Below are positions 23,486 to 30,580 of a DNA stretch of 41,284 nt, piece after piece. Position 1 is the stretch's first letter. The number at the start of each line of letters is the position of its first letter. Source of the DNA: Clostridium sp. CAG:594 (GTDB lineage: Bacteria > Bacillota_I > Bacilli_A > RF39 > UBA660); the NCBI GenBank assembly GCA_000434835.1, contig FR881474.1, positions 1-41,284 of the forward strand, read 5' to 3'. Under the pieces are notes generated by a model. The model was not told the origin of the DNA and made no database searches. It worked only from the letters and a program-made list of their open reading frames with translations. A program made the translations under genes and the position numbers.

Positions 23486-25039
23486 ATGGGAAATGCACTT
23501 ATTTTCTCTTTACTTCTAATAGTTGGAATATTTATAGGTGCGGTTATAGCCTTTATAATAACTGCATTAAAAAAGAAAAATGAAGAACATAAGGCTTCAA
23601 ATATAATTGAAAAAGCAAAAAAAGATGCTGAAAAATCAAAACGCGATGCACTTTTAGAAGCTAAAGAAGAATCTTATAAATTAAAACTTGAAACAGAAAA
23701 AGAAATAAAAGAAAAAAAACAAGATTTAAAAGAAAATGAAGAACGTTTAATAAAACGTGAAGACGGCATTGCAAAGCGTGATGAACTACTTCAAAACCGT
23801 GAGCAAATGCTAGATGAAAAAGAAAATGGAATTATCCAGAAACAAAAAGATATTCAAAAATTAGAAGAAAAAGTTGAAAACATAATTAAAGAACAAATAG
23901 ATAAACTAGAAAAAATATCTGGTTTCTCAAAAAAGAAAGCTAAAGAAGAAATAATGAAGCAAGTTGAACTTTCAATGAGTGCTGAAATTTCAGCTTACAT
24001 TAAGGAAAAAGAAGCGGAAGCTAAGCTAGAGGTTGATAAAAAGGCTAAAAACTTACTAGCTGAATCAATGCAAAAATACGCATCCGATGTAACTAACGAA
24101 CAAACCGTTAGCGTAGTTACCTTGCCTAATGATGATATGAAAGGTAGAATAATCGGAAGAGAAGGAAGAAACATAAGAACAATTGAGGCAGTAACTGGTG
24201 TTGACCTTATAATAGATGATACCCCTGAAGCAATCGTATTATCAAGCTTCGATCCTTTAAGAAGAGAAATTGCAAGACAAACGATAGAAACACTAATTAA
24301 AGATGGCAGAATTCATCCAGCAAGAATTGAAGAATTATATGATAAAGTCTGCAAAGAAATGAACGTAAAAATAAGAGAATATGGTGAAGAAGCTATGTTC
24401 GAACTTGGAATAACAAAACTTGATCCTGAATTAGTAACAATAGTAGGTAAACTAAATTTCAGAACTAGTTACGGGCAAAATGCTTTACAACACTCAAAAG
24501 AAGTTGCACATTTAGCAGGAATTATGGCAGCTGAACTAGGTGAAAATGTAGCACTTGCGAAAAGAGCAGGACTACTTCATGATATAGGAAAAGCAATAGA
24601 TTTTGAAGTTGAGGGAAGCCACGTTGAAATAGGTGCAGACTTAGCTAAAAAATATGGTGAAGATAGTGTTGTTATTAACGCTATAGAATCTCACCACGGA
24701 GATAAAGATGCAAACAATATAATATCCGTTTTGGTCGCAATTGCAGATAGCTTGTCAGCAGCAAGACCAGGCGCTAGAAACGATTCATTAGAAAACTATG
24801 TTAAGAGATTAGAACAACTTGAATCAATCGCGAAAGACTTTGACGGTGTTGAAAAAGCATACGCAATGCAAGCCGGAAGAGAATTACGTGTAATAGTTGA
24901 ACCTTCAAAAGTAGATGATATAGGAAGCTATAAAACGGCACGTGACATAAAAACAAGAATTGAAAATGAAATGCAATATCCTGGTACAGTAAAAGTTACT
25001 GTAATTAGAGAAACTAGGGCAACTGAAGAAGCTAAATAA
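23486..25039 (+). CDS. rny: Ribonuclease Y
   Basis: A 517-aa membrane-anchored endoribonuclease that starts mRNA decay in Firmicutes. An N-terminal helix (ALIFSLLLIVGIFIGAVIAF) is followed by a long Lys/Glu coiled coil (about 35-190), a KH domain with GRIIGREGRNIRTIE (about 213), and an HD domain with LHDIGKAID (about 364) whose His-Asp are the metal site. GGAGG (23476-23480) sets the ATG at 23486; the in-frame GTG at 23474 overlaps the RBS. The terminator hairpin includes the stop codon. Confidence 0.96.
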   Translation: MGNALIFSLLLIVGIFIGAVIAFIITALKKKNEEHKASNIIEKAKKDAEKSKRDALLEAKEESYKLKLETEKEIKEKKQDLKENEERLIKREDGIAKRDELLQNREQMLDEKENGIIQKQKDIQKLEEKVENIIKEQIDKLEKISGFSKKKAKEEIMKQVELSMSAEISAYIKEKEAEAKLEVDKKAKNLLAESMQKYASDVTNEQTVSVVTLPNDDMKGRIIGREGRNIRTIEAVTGVDLIIDDTPEAIVLSSFDPLRREIARQTIETLIKDGRIHPARIEELYDKVCKEMNVKIREYGEEAMFELGITKLDPELVTIVGKLNFRTSYGQNALQHSKEVAHLAGIMAAELGENVALAKRAGLLHDIGKAIDFEVEGSHVEIGADLAKKYGEDSVVINAIESHHGDKDANNIISVLVAIADSLSAARPGARNDSLENYVKRLEQLESIAKDFDGVEKAYAMQAGRELRVIVEPSKVDDIGSYKTARDIKTRIENEMQYPGTVKVTVIRETRATEEAK

Positions 25040-25051
25040 GCTTCTTTTTTT
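25026..25051 (+). terminator. Terminator of rny, overlapping the stop codon
   Basis: AAGAAGCT, loop AAATA, AGCTTCTT, T run. The TAA stop (25037-25039) is in the loop and first base of the 3' arm. Confidence 0.87.
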
Positions 25052-25102
25052 AACTTCTATTACTCTTAAGTTTTACATAATAATTAATAGGAGGCCTTTT
25101 TT

Positions 25103-26032
25103 ATGAATAACATACTTGCCTATTATTATAGTCTTCATCCAGATGAAATAATACATAAAAAAAACAGTTACTTTTTTAACTACTTAAATAGTGAGTATGT
25201 TTTTATGTTGTTTGAAAGACCACTTTCTGATGCAGATAGTTTATATCAAATTAATAAACAAATGATTAAACAAAACTTACTTGTCCACGAAATGAAATTA
25301 AATAATGAAAATAAAATTTTAACATACATAAATAACATTCCTTATGTTTTAATGGAAATATTCGTAAATAAAAATGCTGGAATAACTTTATCTGAAATAT
25401 GCCATATTAATAATAATTCCATAAATGTAAAGTGTGATAACATAATAGCAAGATATGACTGGGTAAATCTTTGGGAGACAAAAAATGATTATTTAGAAAC
25501 CCAAATAAACGAGATAGGAAAAAAATACCCAAATTTGTGTACCTTTGCAAATTATTATATAGGACTTGCAGAAAATGCCATATCATATGTTAGAATGGCG
25601 AATTTATTAGAAGATGATGCACCTCTTAGCATATGTCATAAAAGAATTGAGCCAGAAGGAACATTATTTGAACTTTATAATCCAATAGGTTTTGTTTGTG
25701 ATTATAGGGTAAGGGATGTATCTGAGTATGTAAAAAAAGCATTCTTTGAAAAAATGGATGTTAAAGAAATAGTAAACGAATTTTTTGCTAATAATTATAT
25801 AAGTTATAAAGAAGCTTTATTATTTTATGGAAGACTACTTTATCCGTCATATTTTTTTGATATTCAGGGTAAAATAATAAATGAGAACGCTGATGAACGA
25901 AAAATAGAAGAGGTTGTTTCTATGTCCGATGAATATGAACAATTCTTACTTTGGGTTTATAGTTTTTTAGTAAAAAAATATAATAAATATATTCCGGGAG
26001 TTGATTGGATAATAAAAAGAAGTTTCATTTAA
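25103..26032 (+). CDS. Hypothetical protein, distantly CotS/YutH-like
   Basis: A 309-aa soluble protein. The order of blocks (N-terminal YYFL-like NSYFFNYL, central LYNPIGFVCDYRVRDVSEYVK in the place of the catalytic loop and DxG, then VNEFFANNYISYKEALLFYGRLLYP, and a WIIKR end) recalls the degenerate aminoglycoside-phosphotransferase fold of spore-coat CotS/YutH proteins. It lacks a clear HxDxxxxN loop, so it is probably not an active kinase. No other spore gene is seen in the window. RBS AGGAGG precedes the ATG. It is convergent with nfu; the ends overlap by 4 nt. The family assignment is tentative. Confidence 0.55.
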   Translation: MNNILAYYYSLHPDEIIHKKNSYFFNYLNSEYVFMLFERPLSDADSLYQINKQMIKQNLLVHEMKLNNENKILTYINNIPYVLMEIFVNKNAGITLSEICHINNNSINVKCDNIIARYDWVNLWETKNDYLETQINEIGKKYPNLCTFANYYIGLAENAISYVRMANLLEDDAPLSICHKRIEPEGTLFELYNPIGFVCDYRVRDVSEYVKKAFFEKMDVKEIVNEFFANNYISYKEALLFYGRLLYPSYFFDIQGKIINENADERKIEEVVSMSDEYEQFLLWVYSFLVKKYNKYIPGVDWIIKRSFI

Positions 26033-26265
26033 ACTTCTTCGTAATTTATTACTTTAATAACTTCTGGAACTTCAGCGGTAAGTATTTCTTCAACGGTATT
26101 ACTAATAGTCATATCAGCAAACATACACCCTGCACAAGCACCTTGTAATTTTACATAACATATTCCGTCTTCGAATTTCACAAACTCAACGTCACCACCG
26201 TCTTGGTTTAAATATGGTCTTATTTTATTTAAAACTTCTATTATTTTTTCTTCTGTTTTTTTCAA
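26029..26265 (-). CDS. NifU C-terminal domain (Nfu-type) Fe-S carrier (TTG start)
   Basis: A 78-aa Fe-S scaffold/carrier. IRPYLNQDGGDVEFV and the Cys pair in LQGACAGCMFADMTI (CxxC) are the Nfu signature; the CxxC pairs from two monomers hold a 4Fe-4S cluster delivered to apoproteins. The size is that of a stand-alone Nfu domain (YutI-like). TTG at 26265 is favoured: GGTGA (complement of 26271-26275) is upstream with the same spacing as in dacA and corA. An in-frame GTG is inside that RBS. Minus strand, monocistronic. Confidence 0.88.
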   Translation of the reverse strand: MKKTEEKIIEVLNKIRPYLNQDGGDVEFVKFEDGICYVKLQGACAGCMFADMTISNTVEEILTAEVPEVIKVINYEEV

Positions 26266-26337
26266 TTTAATCACCAAATAAATTATACAGCACTTAATTT
26301 ATGTTGTAAAGCATTGTTTGTTTTAAATATTAAGTTG

Positions 26338-26346
26338 TGATATAAT
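26338..26346 (+). promoter_or_regulatory. Extended -10 promoter of the S1-domain gene
   Basis: TTGTGATATAAT (TGn before TATAAT 26341-26346), identical to the element at 14168-14176. Confidence 0.5.
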
Positions 26347-26365
26347 TGGTAGTAGAGGTGTATTT

Positions 26366-26725
26366 ATGAATAAATATAAGGAAGGAGACGTTGTAAAGGC
26401 CAGAATAACAGCGGTTGAAAGGTATGGAGCATTCGCTGCCATAGATGATGAATATAGCGGCTTAATACATATTTCTGAATTTACTGATAAATTTGTTAAA
26501 AACATAAATGATTACGTTGGTATAGGGGATATAATAAACGTTAAAATATTAAATTGCGATGGTAAAAGTAATCAACTTAGATTGTCTGCGAAGGATGTTA
26601 ATCCAAATTTGTATAAGAATAAGAAAAATAAGATCAAGGAAACTGTTTTTGGATTTTACTTACTTAAATCAGCTTTGCCGGGTTGGATTGACAAAAAAAT
26701 GGAAGAGATTAACAAAAATTCTTAA
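26366..26725 (+). CDS. S1 RNA-binding domain protein (YugI/GSP13-like)
   Basis: A 119-aa protein with one S1 domain (about residues 5-75): GDVVKARITAVERYGAFAAI, SGLIHISEF, VGIGDIINVKIL and LRLSAKDV. A short basic tail follows. Bacillus YugI, a ribosome-associated general stress protein, has this size and layout. It is likely to bind the small subunit or RNA; the specific role is unknown. RBS AGAGG precedes the ATG. The tRNA cluster promoter follows a few nt after the stop, with no clear terminator between. Confidence 0.83.
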   Translation: MNKYKEGDVVKARITAVERYGAFAAIDDEYSGLIHISEFTDKFVKNINDYVGIGDIINVKILNCDGKSNQLRLSAKDVNPNLYKNKKNKIKETVFGFYLLKSALPGWIDKKMEEINKNS

Positions 26726-26732
26726 AACTTAC

Positions 26733-26761
26733 TTGACAATTATCAAAAATACTGATATATT
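26733..26761 (+). promoter_or_regulatory. Promoter of the six-tRNA cluster
   Basis: TTGACA (26733-26738), 17-bp spacer, TATATT (26756-26761) preceded by TGA (extended -10), about 28 nt before tRNA-Val. Confidence 0.7.
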
Positions 26762-26788
26762 TATATACGTTCTCACGTATGTGAATTT

Positions 26789-26865
26789 GGATGCTTAGCT
26801 CAGTTGGTTAGAGCACTTGCCTTACAAGCAAGGGGTCATAGGTTCGAGTCCTATAGCGTCCACCA
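26789..26865 (+). tRNA. tRNA-Val (TAC)
   Basis: Acceptor GGATGCT/AGCGTCC, anticodon loop CTTACAA (anticodon TAC), T loop GGTTCGAGTCC, encoded CCA. First of six tandem tRNAs. Confidence 0.95.
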
Positions 26866-26870
26866 TTAAT

Positions 26871-26946
<76 letters not shown>

Positions 26947-26952
26947 TAAATT

Positions 26953-27036
26953 GGGGAGGTAGCGAAGTGGTTAAACGCGGCAGACTGTAAATCTGTTCCT
27001 TCGGGTTCAATGGTTCGAATCCATTTCTCCCCACCA
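26953..27036 (+). tRNA. tRNA-Tyr (GTA)
   Basis: Class II tRNA of 84 nt with a long variable arm, acceptor GGGGAGG/TCTCCCC, anticodon loop CTGTAAA (GTA), encoded CCA. Confidence 0.95.
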
Positions 27037-27045
27037 CTTTAGAAT

Positions 27046-27120
27046 TGCCTCGTCGCCAAGTGGTAAGGCATCAGACTTTGACTCTGACATGCGCAAGTTC
27101 GAATCTTGCCGAGGCAACCA
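27046..27120 (+). tRNA. tRNA-Gln (TTG)
   Basis: Acceptor TGCCTCG/CGAGGCA, anticodon loop CTTTGAC (TTG), discriminator A, encoded CCA. No glnS is seen in the window; the GatCAB genes here could supply Gln-tRNA(Gln). Confidence 0.95.
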
Positions 27121-27137
27121 CTTATTATTTTACATCT

Positions 27138-27213
27138 GTCCTGTTAGCTCAGTTGGTAGAGCATCTGACTTTTAATCAGAGGGTCATGCGTTCAAGTCGC
27201 ATACAGGACACCA
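27138..27213 (+). tRNA. tRNA-Lys (TTT)
   Basis: Acceptor GTCCTGT/ACAGGAC, anticodon loop CTTTTAA (TTT), discriminator A, encoded CCA. Confidence 0.95.
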
Positions 27214-27214
27214 C

Positions 27215-27303
27215 GCCCGAGTGGCGGAATTGGTAGACGCACAGGACTTAAAATCCTGCGAGTGTTAAACCTCGTGCCGGTTCAAGTCCGGCCTCGGGCA
27301 CCA
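27215..27303 (+). tRNA. tRNA-Leu (TAA)
   Basis: Class II, 89 nt, acceptor GCCCGAG/CTCGGGC, anticodon loop CTTAAAA (TAA), long variable arm, encoded CCA. One nt separates it from tRNA-Lys. Confidence 0.95.
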
Positions 27304-27312
27304 CTTGAAATT

Positions 27313-27338
27313 AACTAACCTTAATGGTTAGTTTTTTT
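27313..27338 (+). terminator. Terminator of the six-tRNA cluster
   Basis: AACTAACC, loop TTAAT, GGTTAGTT, then five further T. Confidence 0.9.
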
Positions 27339-27410
27339 GTTGCTTTCTAATAAATCTTAATAAATATGACATAGTATTTTAATATTTAAAAGTTATACTT
27401 AAAATAGAAA

Positions 27411-27630
27411 GCGAGGAGATGCCTATAAGAAATATGAAAAAATAAACATTACATACAAAAATACTAATAAGGTAGAAAGGCTATAACATAGTTGTTGTAG
27501 AAAAACAAACAAAGTTAAAAAACAATGAAAAGTTATTAATATAGATAAAAATAAAATAGAGAGGATAGGTGAATGATATGGTAGCTCGTTAAAAGATTTA
27601 ACAAACGAAATTGCTAAATTAAGTAAATGA
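27411..27630 (+). pseudogene. Broken small gene (about 70 codons, two frame changes and an in-frame stop)
   Basis: This 450-nt gap between tRNA-Leu and tRNA-Ser has no intact ORF but shows coding-like text in segments. After an RBS-like GCGAGGAG, frame 1 from 27415 reads AYKKYEKINITYKNTN and KVERL to a stop at 27484. The next frame from 27488 reads IVVVEKQTKLKNNEKLL. Frame 1 resumes at 27538 with NIDKNKIERIGE, a TGA at 27574, then YGSSLKDLTNEIAKLSK and a final TGA at 27628. The joined peptide would be a Lys-rich small protein of about 70 residues. A terminator at 27651 still closes the unit. The family is not recognised; decay of a small accessory gene is the simplest reading, though a structured RNA is not excluded. 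Confidence 0.45.
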
Positions 27631-27650
27631 GCGAAAGAGACACGAATATC

Positions 27651-27684
27651 AAGCGGGCACTATGAAATTTGCCTGCTTTTTATT
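27651..27684 (+). terminator. Terminator after the broken gene
   Basis: AAGCGGGC / GCCTGCTT stem (one G-T pair), 12-nt loop, then TTTATTT. It is GC-rich against its surroundings. Confidence 0.72.
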
Positions 27685-27700
27685 TACCTTAAAATGGGTG

Positions 27701-27730
27701 TTGACAAACAAAAAATATATGTGCTATAAT
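27701..27730 (+). promoter_or_regulatory. Promoter of tRNA-Ser/tRNA-fMet
   Basis: TTGACA (27701-27706), 18-bp spacer, TATAAT (27725-27730) preceded by TGC. A leader of about 55 nt contains an inverted repeat (TGGTTA ... TAACCA, about 27743-27769). Confidence 0.8.
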
Positions 27731-27791
27731 CTTATTGCTGTCTGGTTAATAATGTATTATTTTTAACCACGTGCATATAATAATTGTAGAT

Positions 27792-27884
27792 GGAGAAATA
27801 CCCAAGTCTGGTTGAAGGGACCGGTCTTGAAAACCGGGAGGTCGGGTAACCGGCGCGGGGGTTCGAATCCCTCTTTCTCCGCCA
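27792..27884 (+). tRNA. tRNA-Ser (TGA)
   Basis: Class II, 93 nt, acceptor GGAGAAA/TTTCTCC, anticodon loop CTTGAAA (TGA), GC-rich long variable arm, discriminator G, encoded CCA. Confidence 0.95.
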
Positions 27885-27898
27885 CTTAATATTTACAT

Positions 27899-27975
<77 letters not shown>

Positions 27976-27983
27976 AGCAAGTT

Positions 27984-28012
27984 ACACTTAAGTTTTTCTT
28001 AAGTGTTTTTTT
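27984..28012 (+). terminator. Terminator of tRNA-Ser/tRNA-fMet
   Basis: ACACTTAAG, TTTTT loop, CTTAAGTGT, T run. Confidence 0.9.
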
Positions 28013-28078
28013 AATTCATTATGTAATAGACCGACGAGCCATTTCATATAATTATTTTGAAAGGCGGCAGAAAGAGGA

Positions 28079-28489
28079 ATGAGAAAAAGATGTATATACG
28101 CAAAAGACGATTTTAAAATAGTTTCATTAAAAGTAGACATTAATAAAAAACTAATTATAAAAATATTAGATAACTATGAAACTGATGATAATAGTAAAAC
28201 CAGTGGATTATATAACATTATATATGATATTTTAAAATGCACTGATAATTTATTCCTTAGTTACTTAATTTCTGATTTGATGAATTATGAGGTGAGTAGT
28301 AAAACTGAACAAGAAATAATAGATAAAGTTTTATTATGCATTCATTTAAAGAAATATAAAAACATCTTTGATGTAAAAAGAATATTACTTAATTTAGAAT
28401 ACAAACTAGATTTATTTGAGGCTGATCCATATTATGTAGATGAAAATACTATAAATCCAAAAATCGATAGGCTCCCATTCGTAAAATAA
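28079..28489 (+). CDS. Hypothetical protein, 136 aa
   Basis: No family recognised. A soluble, mainly helical protein with a Cys-bearing N terminus (MRKRCIYAKDDF), Ile/Leu/Lys-rich helices and a DPYYVDENTINPKIDRLPFVK end. The RBS is poorly placed (AGAGGA touches the ATG; AAAGGCGG is about 12 nt upstream), so the start is uncertain. It lies in the tRNA-rich accessory stretch, convergent with a kinase-like gene 8 nt away, with no clear terminator between them. Confidence 0.5.
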   Translation: MRKRCIYAKDDFKIVSLKVDINKKLIIKILDNYETDDNSKTSGLYNIIYDILKCTDNLFLSYLISDLMNYEVSSKTEQEIIDKVLLCIHLKKYKNIFDVKRILLNLEYKLDLFEADPYYVDENTINPKIDRLPFVK

Positions 28490-28497
28490 AAAAGATG

Positions 28498-29217
28498 CTA
28501 AATACTTTTAACATCTTCATTTGAAATCATATCAATTAAATAATCACCATCAGAATATCCTTTTTCTAGAGAAAAAAGATTACACAATTTAATTCCGTCT
28601 TTAAAATCAAAAACACCATATTTTTTTGCTAACACATTGCTTCTTACACGGTAGTAGTCAGTTTCATTTAATATAGCGTAGGTGAGTAAATTAAAAAGGT
28701 ATACATCTAATCCTTTATTAATTCCTAATCTTTTTATATAATCAGCTGAATAATCGTTTAGACTTGATATATCTACATTACTATTATTTAAAGATACATT
28801 GTCAAAATCAATTATAAAAGGCTCATCACCACTGAATAAAAGGTTTGAGATATTTAAGTCTCCATGAATGATTTTGTATGAATGCATTTTCTCTATCAAA
28901 TTCTTAGCATGTTTTAGTTTAGCAACTACGTTCGTATTTTTTTCAAACTCAAGTGGATCTCCATCGCAAAACTTTGCTAAATACTGATTTTTACTTTCTT
29001 CGTTTTTAACCCAAAATTTTGGCGTTATCAAATGACTATCATTTATGCTGCTTAACTCACTTATCTTTCTTCTTTTGCCGTTTAGATATTTTCCATTAGT
29101 AAAACGTTTTAATGCATAAATTTCACCATTAAATATGCATTTATCAATTTCTGCAAAGCTACCACTATTGTGGTTATAACTAATGATATCGAGTTCATTA
29201 TAATCAATTGTTTTCAT
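28498..29217 (-). CDS. Protein-kinase-fold protein, uncharacterised
   Basis: A 239-aa single-domain kinase-like protein. Motifs in order are a glycine-type loop (HNSGSFAEIDK), a VAIK-like Lys (YALKRF), the catalytic loop IIHGDLNISNLLF (HxDxxxxN) and DFDN in the DFG position (FIIDFDNVSL), then LDVYLFNLLTYAIL near the aF helix. The catalytic residues are kept, so it may be active on a protein or small molecule. No membrane or PASTA part, unlike prkC. GGGAG (complement of 29224-29228) sets the ATG at 29217. Flanked by tRNA genes. The target is unknown. Confidence 0.65.
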   Translation of the reverse strand: MKTIDYNELDIISYNHNSGSFAEIDKCIFNGEIYALKRFTNGKYLNGKRRKISELSSINDSHLITPKFWVKNEESKNQYLAKFCDGDPLEFEKNTNVVAKLKHAKNLIEKMHSYKIIHGDLNISNLLFSGDEPFIIDFDNVSLNNSNVDISSLNDYSADYIKRLGINKGLDVYLFNLLTYAILNETDYYRVRSNVLAKKYGVFDFKDGIKLCNLFSLEKGYSDGDYLIDMISNEDVKSI

Positions 29218-29289
29218 ACACTTCTCCCTTTTTGTAACCACTATTCTAGCACAAAATATAATAAAGTAAAGTTTTACTTAAAAAAGTGC

Positions 29290-29318
29290 TTGACAAAGCC
29301 GGATATAAATAATATAAT
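29290..29318 (+). promoter_or_regulatory. tRNA-Asn promoter
   Basis: TTGACA (29290-29295), 17-bp spacer, TATAAT (29313-29318). Confidence 0.85.
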
Positions 29319-29352
29319 TAATTACGTTGTTTGAGATAAAACATCCATATCT

Positions 29353-29428
29353 GCTTCAATAGCTCAGTTGGTAGAGCATCCGGCTGTTAACCGGCAGGTC
29401 GTAGGTTCGAGTCCTACTTGAAGCGCCA
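29353..29428 (+). tRNA. tRNA-Asn (GTT)
   Basis: Acceptor GCTTCAA/TTGAAGC, anticodon loop CTGTTAA (GTT), discriminator G, encoded CCA. It is transcribed alone. It lies 0.9 kb before the T-box leader whose specifier loop probably reads an Asn codon. Confidence 0.95.
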
Positions 29429-29438
29429 CTAAAAATAT

Positions 29439-29463
29439 AAAGTAGCACGTTGCTACTTTTTTT
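29439..29463 (+). terminator. Terminator of tRNA-Asn
   Basis: AAAGTAGCA, CGT loop, TGCTACTTT, T run. Confidence 0.9.
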
Positions 29464-29568
29464 CTTGTCTAAAATTACGACCTGAAGGTTAACAGATAAC
29501 AATTGATTATTCGTTATATTTATGCTATATTATATGCTTATAAAAAGTTTTTTGGGGTGGAAAATATT

Positions 29569-30240
29569 ATGATAAAAATAAATAGTGCTACCGATATAAC
29601 AAATAAATTTACTAAAATCTTGGGTTTTGGAGAACAATCTGTTGTTGGTTTACTCGAGGATGGTAAAAATGTTGCAAAATGTTTTAGAGTGCCTCATGAT
29701 TTTACAGATAAATATGATTTATTAATAGGTAGTAAAATAAATCAGACTTCATTTTGCTTTTTTAATGATTTATATGCCAATTCTAGTTTTATTTTGGGAG
29801 GAAAAGCAAGGTTTGCTTGTGGAAATAAGGTGTCAAAGAAAATTCAAGAAGTTTCTTTCATGGATCTAATTTATTCAACATTACTTTTAAGACATGATAT
29901 AAATCTTATTAGTGAGGCTGGTATAGAAGTAGGAGATTGGAAAAATTTTAACATGAATTTTACTGATAATGAAATAACAATTACTGATATTGGCCGTTTT
30001 AAGTACTCGAATAAGTTGCCAAAACAACTATATGAGTACAATGCTCAAATGCTATTCGATGTTATAAGAAGAGAATACACAGATAATCCTGTTATTAAAG
30101 AAATGATTGAAAGCAATCCGAAATTGAAAAAATTATATCTTAATTCTGCTATGTTTCCAGAATTTGTTGAAGAATTAAGAAAATATTGCAATTATTATAA
30201 TTATGCAGAAAATATAACCCAAATGCAGAAAAACATGTAA
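29569..30240 (+). CDS. Degenerate kinase-fold protein, uncharacterised
   Basis: A 223-aa protein with no confident family. The N-terminal half resembles a kinase N-lobe (ILGFGEQSVVGLLEDG, then NVAKCFRVP with a VAIK-like Lys). Further on, VGDWKNFNMNF followed by ITITDIGRFKY stands where a catalytic loop (HxDxKxxN) and DxG would be, but His is replaced by Gly. It may be a pseudokinase or a divergent kinase. ATG at 29569 follows GGGGTGG by 8 nt; the ORF is open back to 29503 without an RBS. It lies between tRNA-Asn and the T-box operon. Confidence 0.5.
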   Translation: MIKINSATDITNKFTKILGFGEQSVVGLLEDGKNVAKCFRVPHDFTDKYDLLIGSKINQTSFCFFNDLYANSSFILGGKARFACGNKVSKKIQEVSFMDLIYSTLLLRHDINLISEAGIEVGDWKNFNMNFTDNEITITDIGRFKYSNKLPKQLYEYNAQMLFDVIRREYTDNPVIKEMIESNPKLKKLYLNSAMFPEFVEELRKYCNYYNYAENITQMQKNM

Positions 30241-30287
30241 AATTATTGAAAAAACTATTTTTTTGTTATAAAACAAAGAAAATATGA

Positions 30288-30293
30288 TATAAT
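30288..30293 (+). promoter_or_regulatory. -10 box of the T-box operon
   Basis: TATAAT with TGA before it (extended -10). TTGTTA at 30263-30268 is a possible but distant -35 (19 bp). Confidence 0.55.
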
Positions 30294-30309
30294 TTAAATA
30301 TAATTAATT

Positions 30310-30556
30310 TTTTCGCCTTGATGAGGAAAAGTAATTAAGCGATTCTATAAAGAGAACTGATGATGGTGGAATATCAGTAAGATAGTTTAATGAAAGAACA
30401 CCTCGGAGCTTCTTACCGAAATTTAATTAAAGTAGGCTAAGACGGAAGATAACCCGTTAACGTTTTATAAAGTGACTATTTAAATAAAATAGTAAACTGG
30501 GTGGTACCACGGATACAAACAGCTATTCGTCCCTATGGGATGATTTGCTGTTTTTT
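30310..30556 (+). promoter_or_regulatory. T-box riboswitch leader (possible Asn/Glu dual specifier)
   Basis: A tRNA-sensing leader that allows transcription when uncharged cognate tRNA is bound. The T-box core GGGTGGTACCACGG has its TGGTACCACG at 30502-30511; TGGT would pair with the tRNA NCCA end. Stem I shows AGTA, AGAGA and an apical GATGGTGGAA-type loop. The probable specifier region has GAAC at 30396-30399, giving AAC (Asn) or GAA (Glu) by a one-base shift. The terminator is AAACAGC (30517-30523) / GCTGTTT (30547-30553) with an inner CGTCCC/GGGATG stem and T run. It precedes the aminopeptidase-aspS-gatCAB operon, which suits Asn/Glu sensing. The specifier call is inferred. Confidence 0.92.
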
Positions 30557-30580
30557 ATTTTCTTAAAAGGAGGTGTTGCT

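Noticed and set aside
27339..27684. Candidate RNase P, tmRNA, 6S or SRP RNA gene in the gap after tRNA-Leu
   Set aside because: None of the hallmark sequences of these RNAs was recognised, and the text reads as a damaged coding sequence; I kept it as a pseudogene with low confidence.
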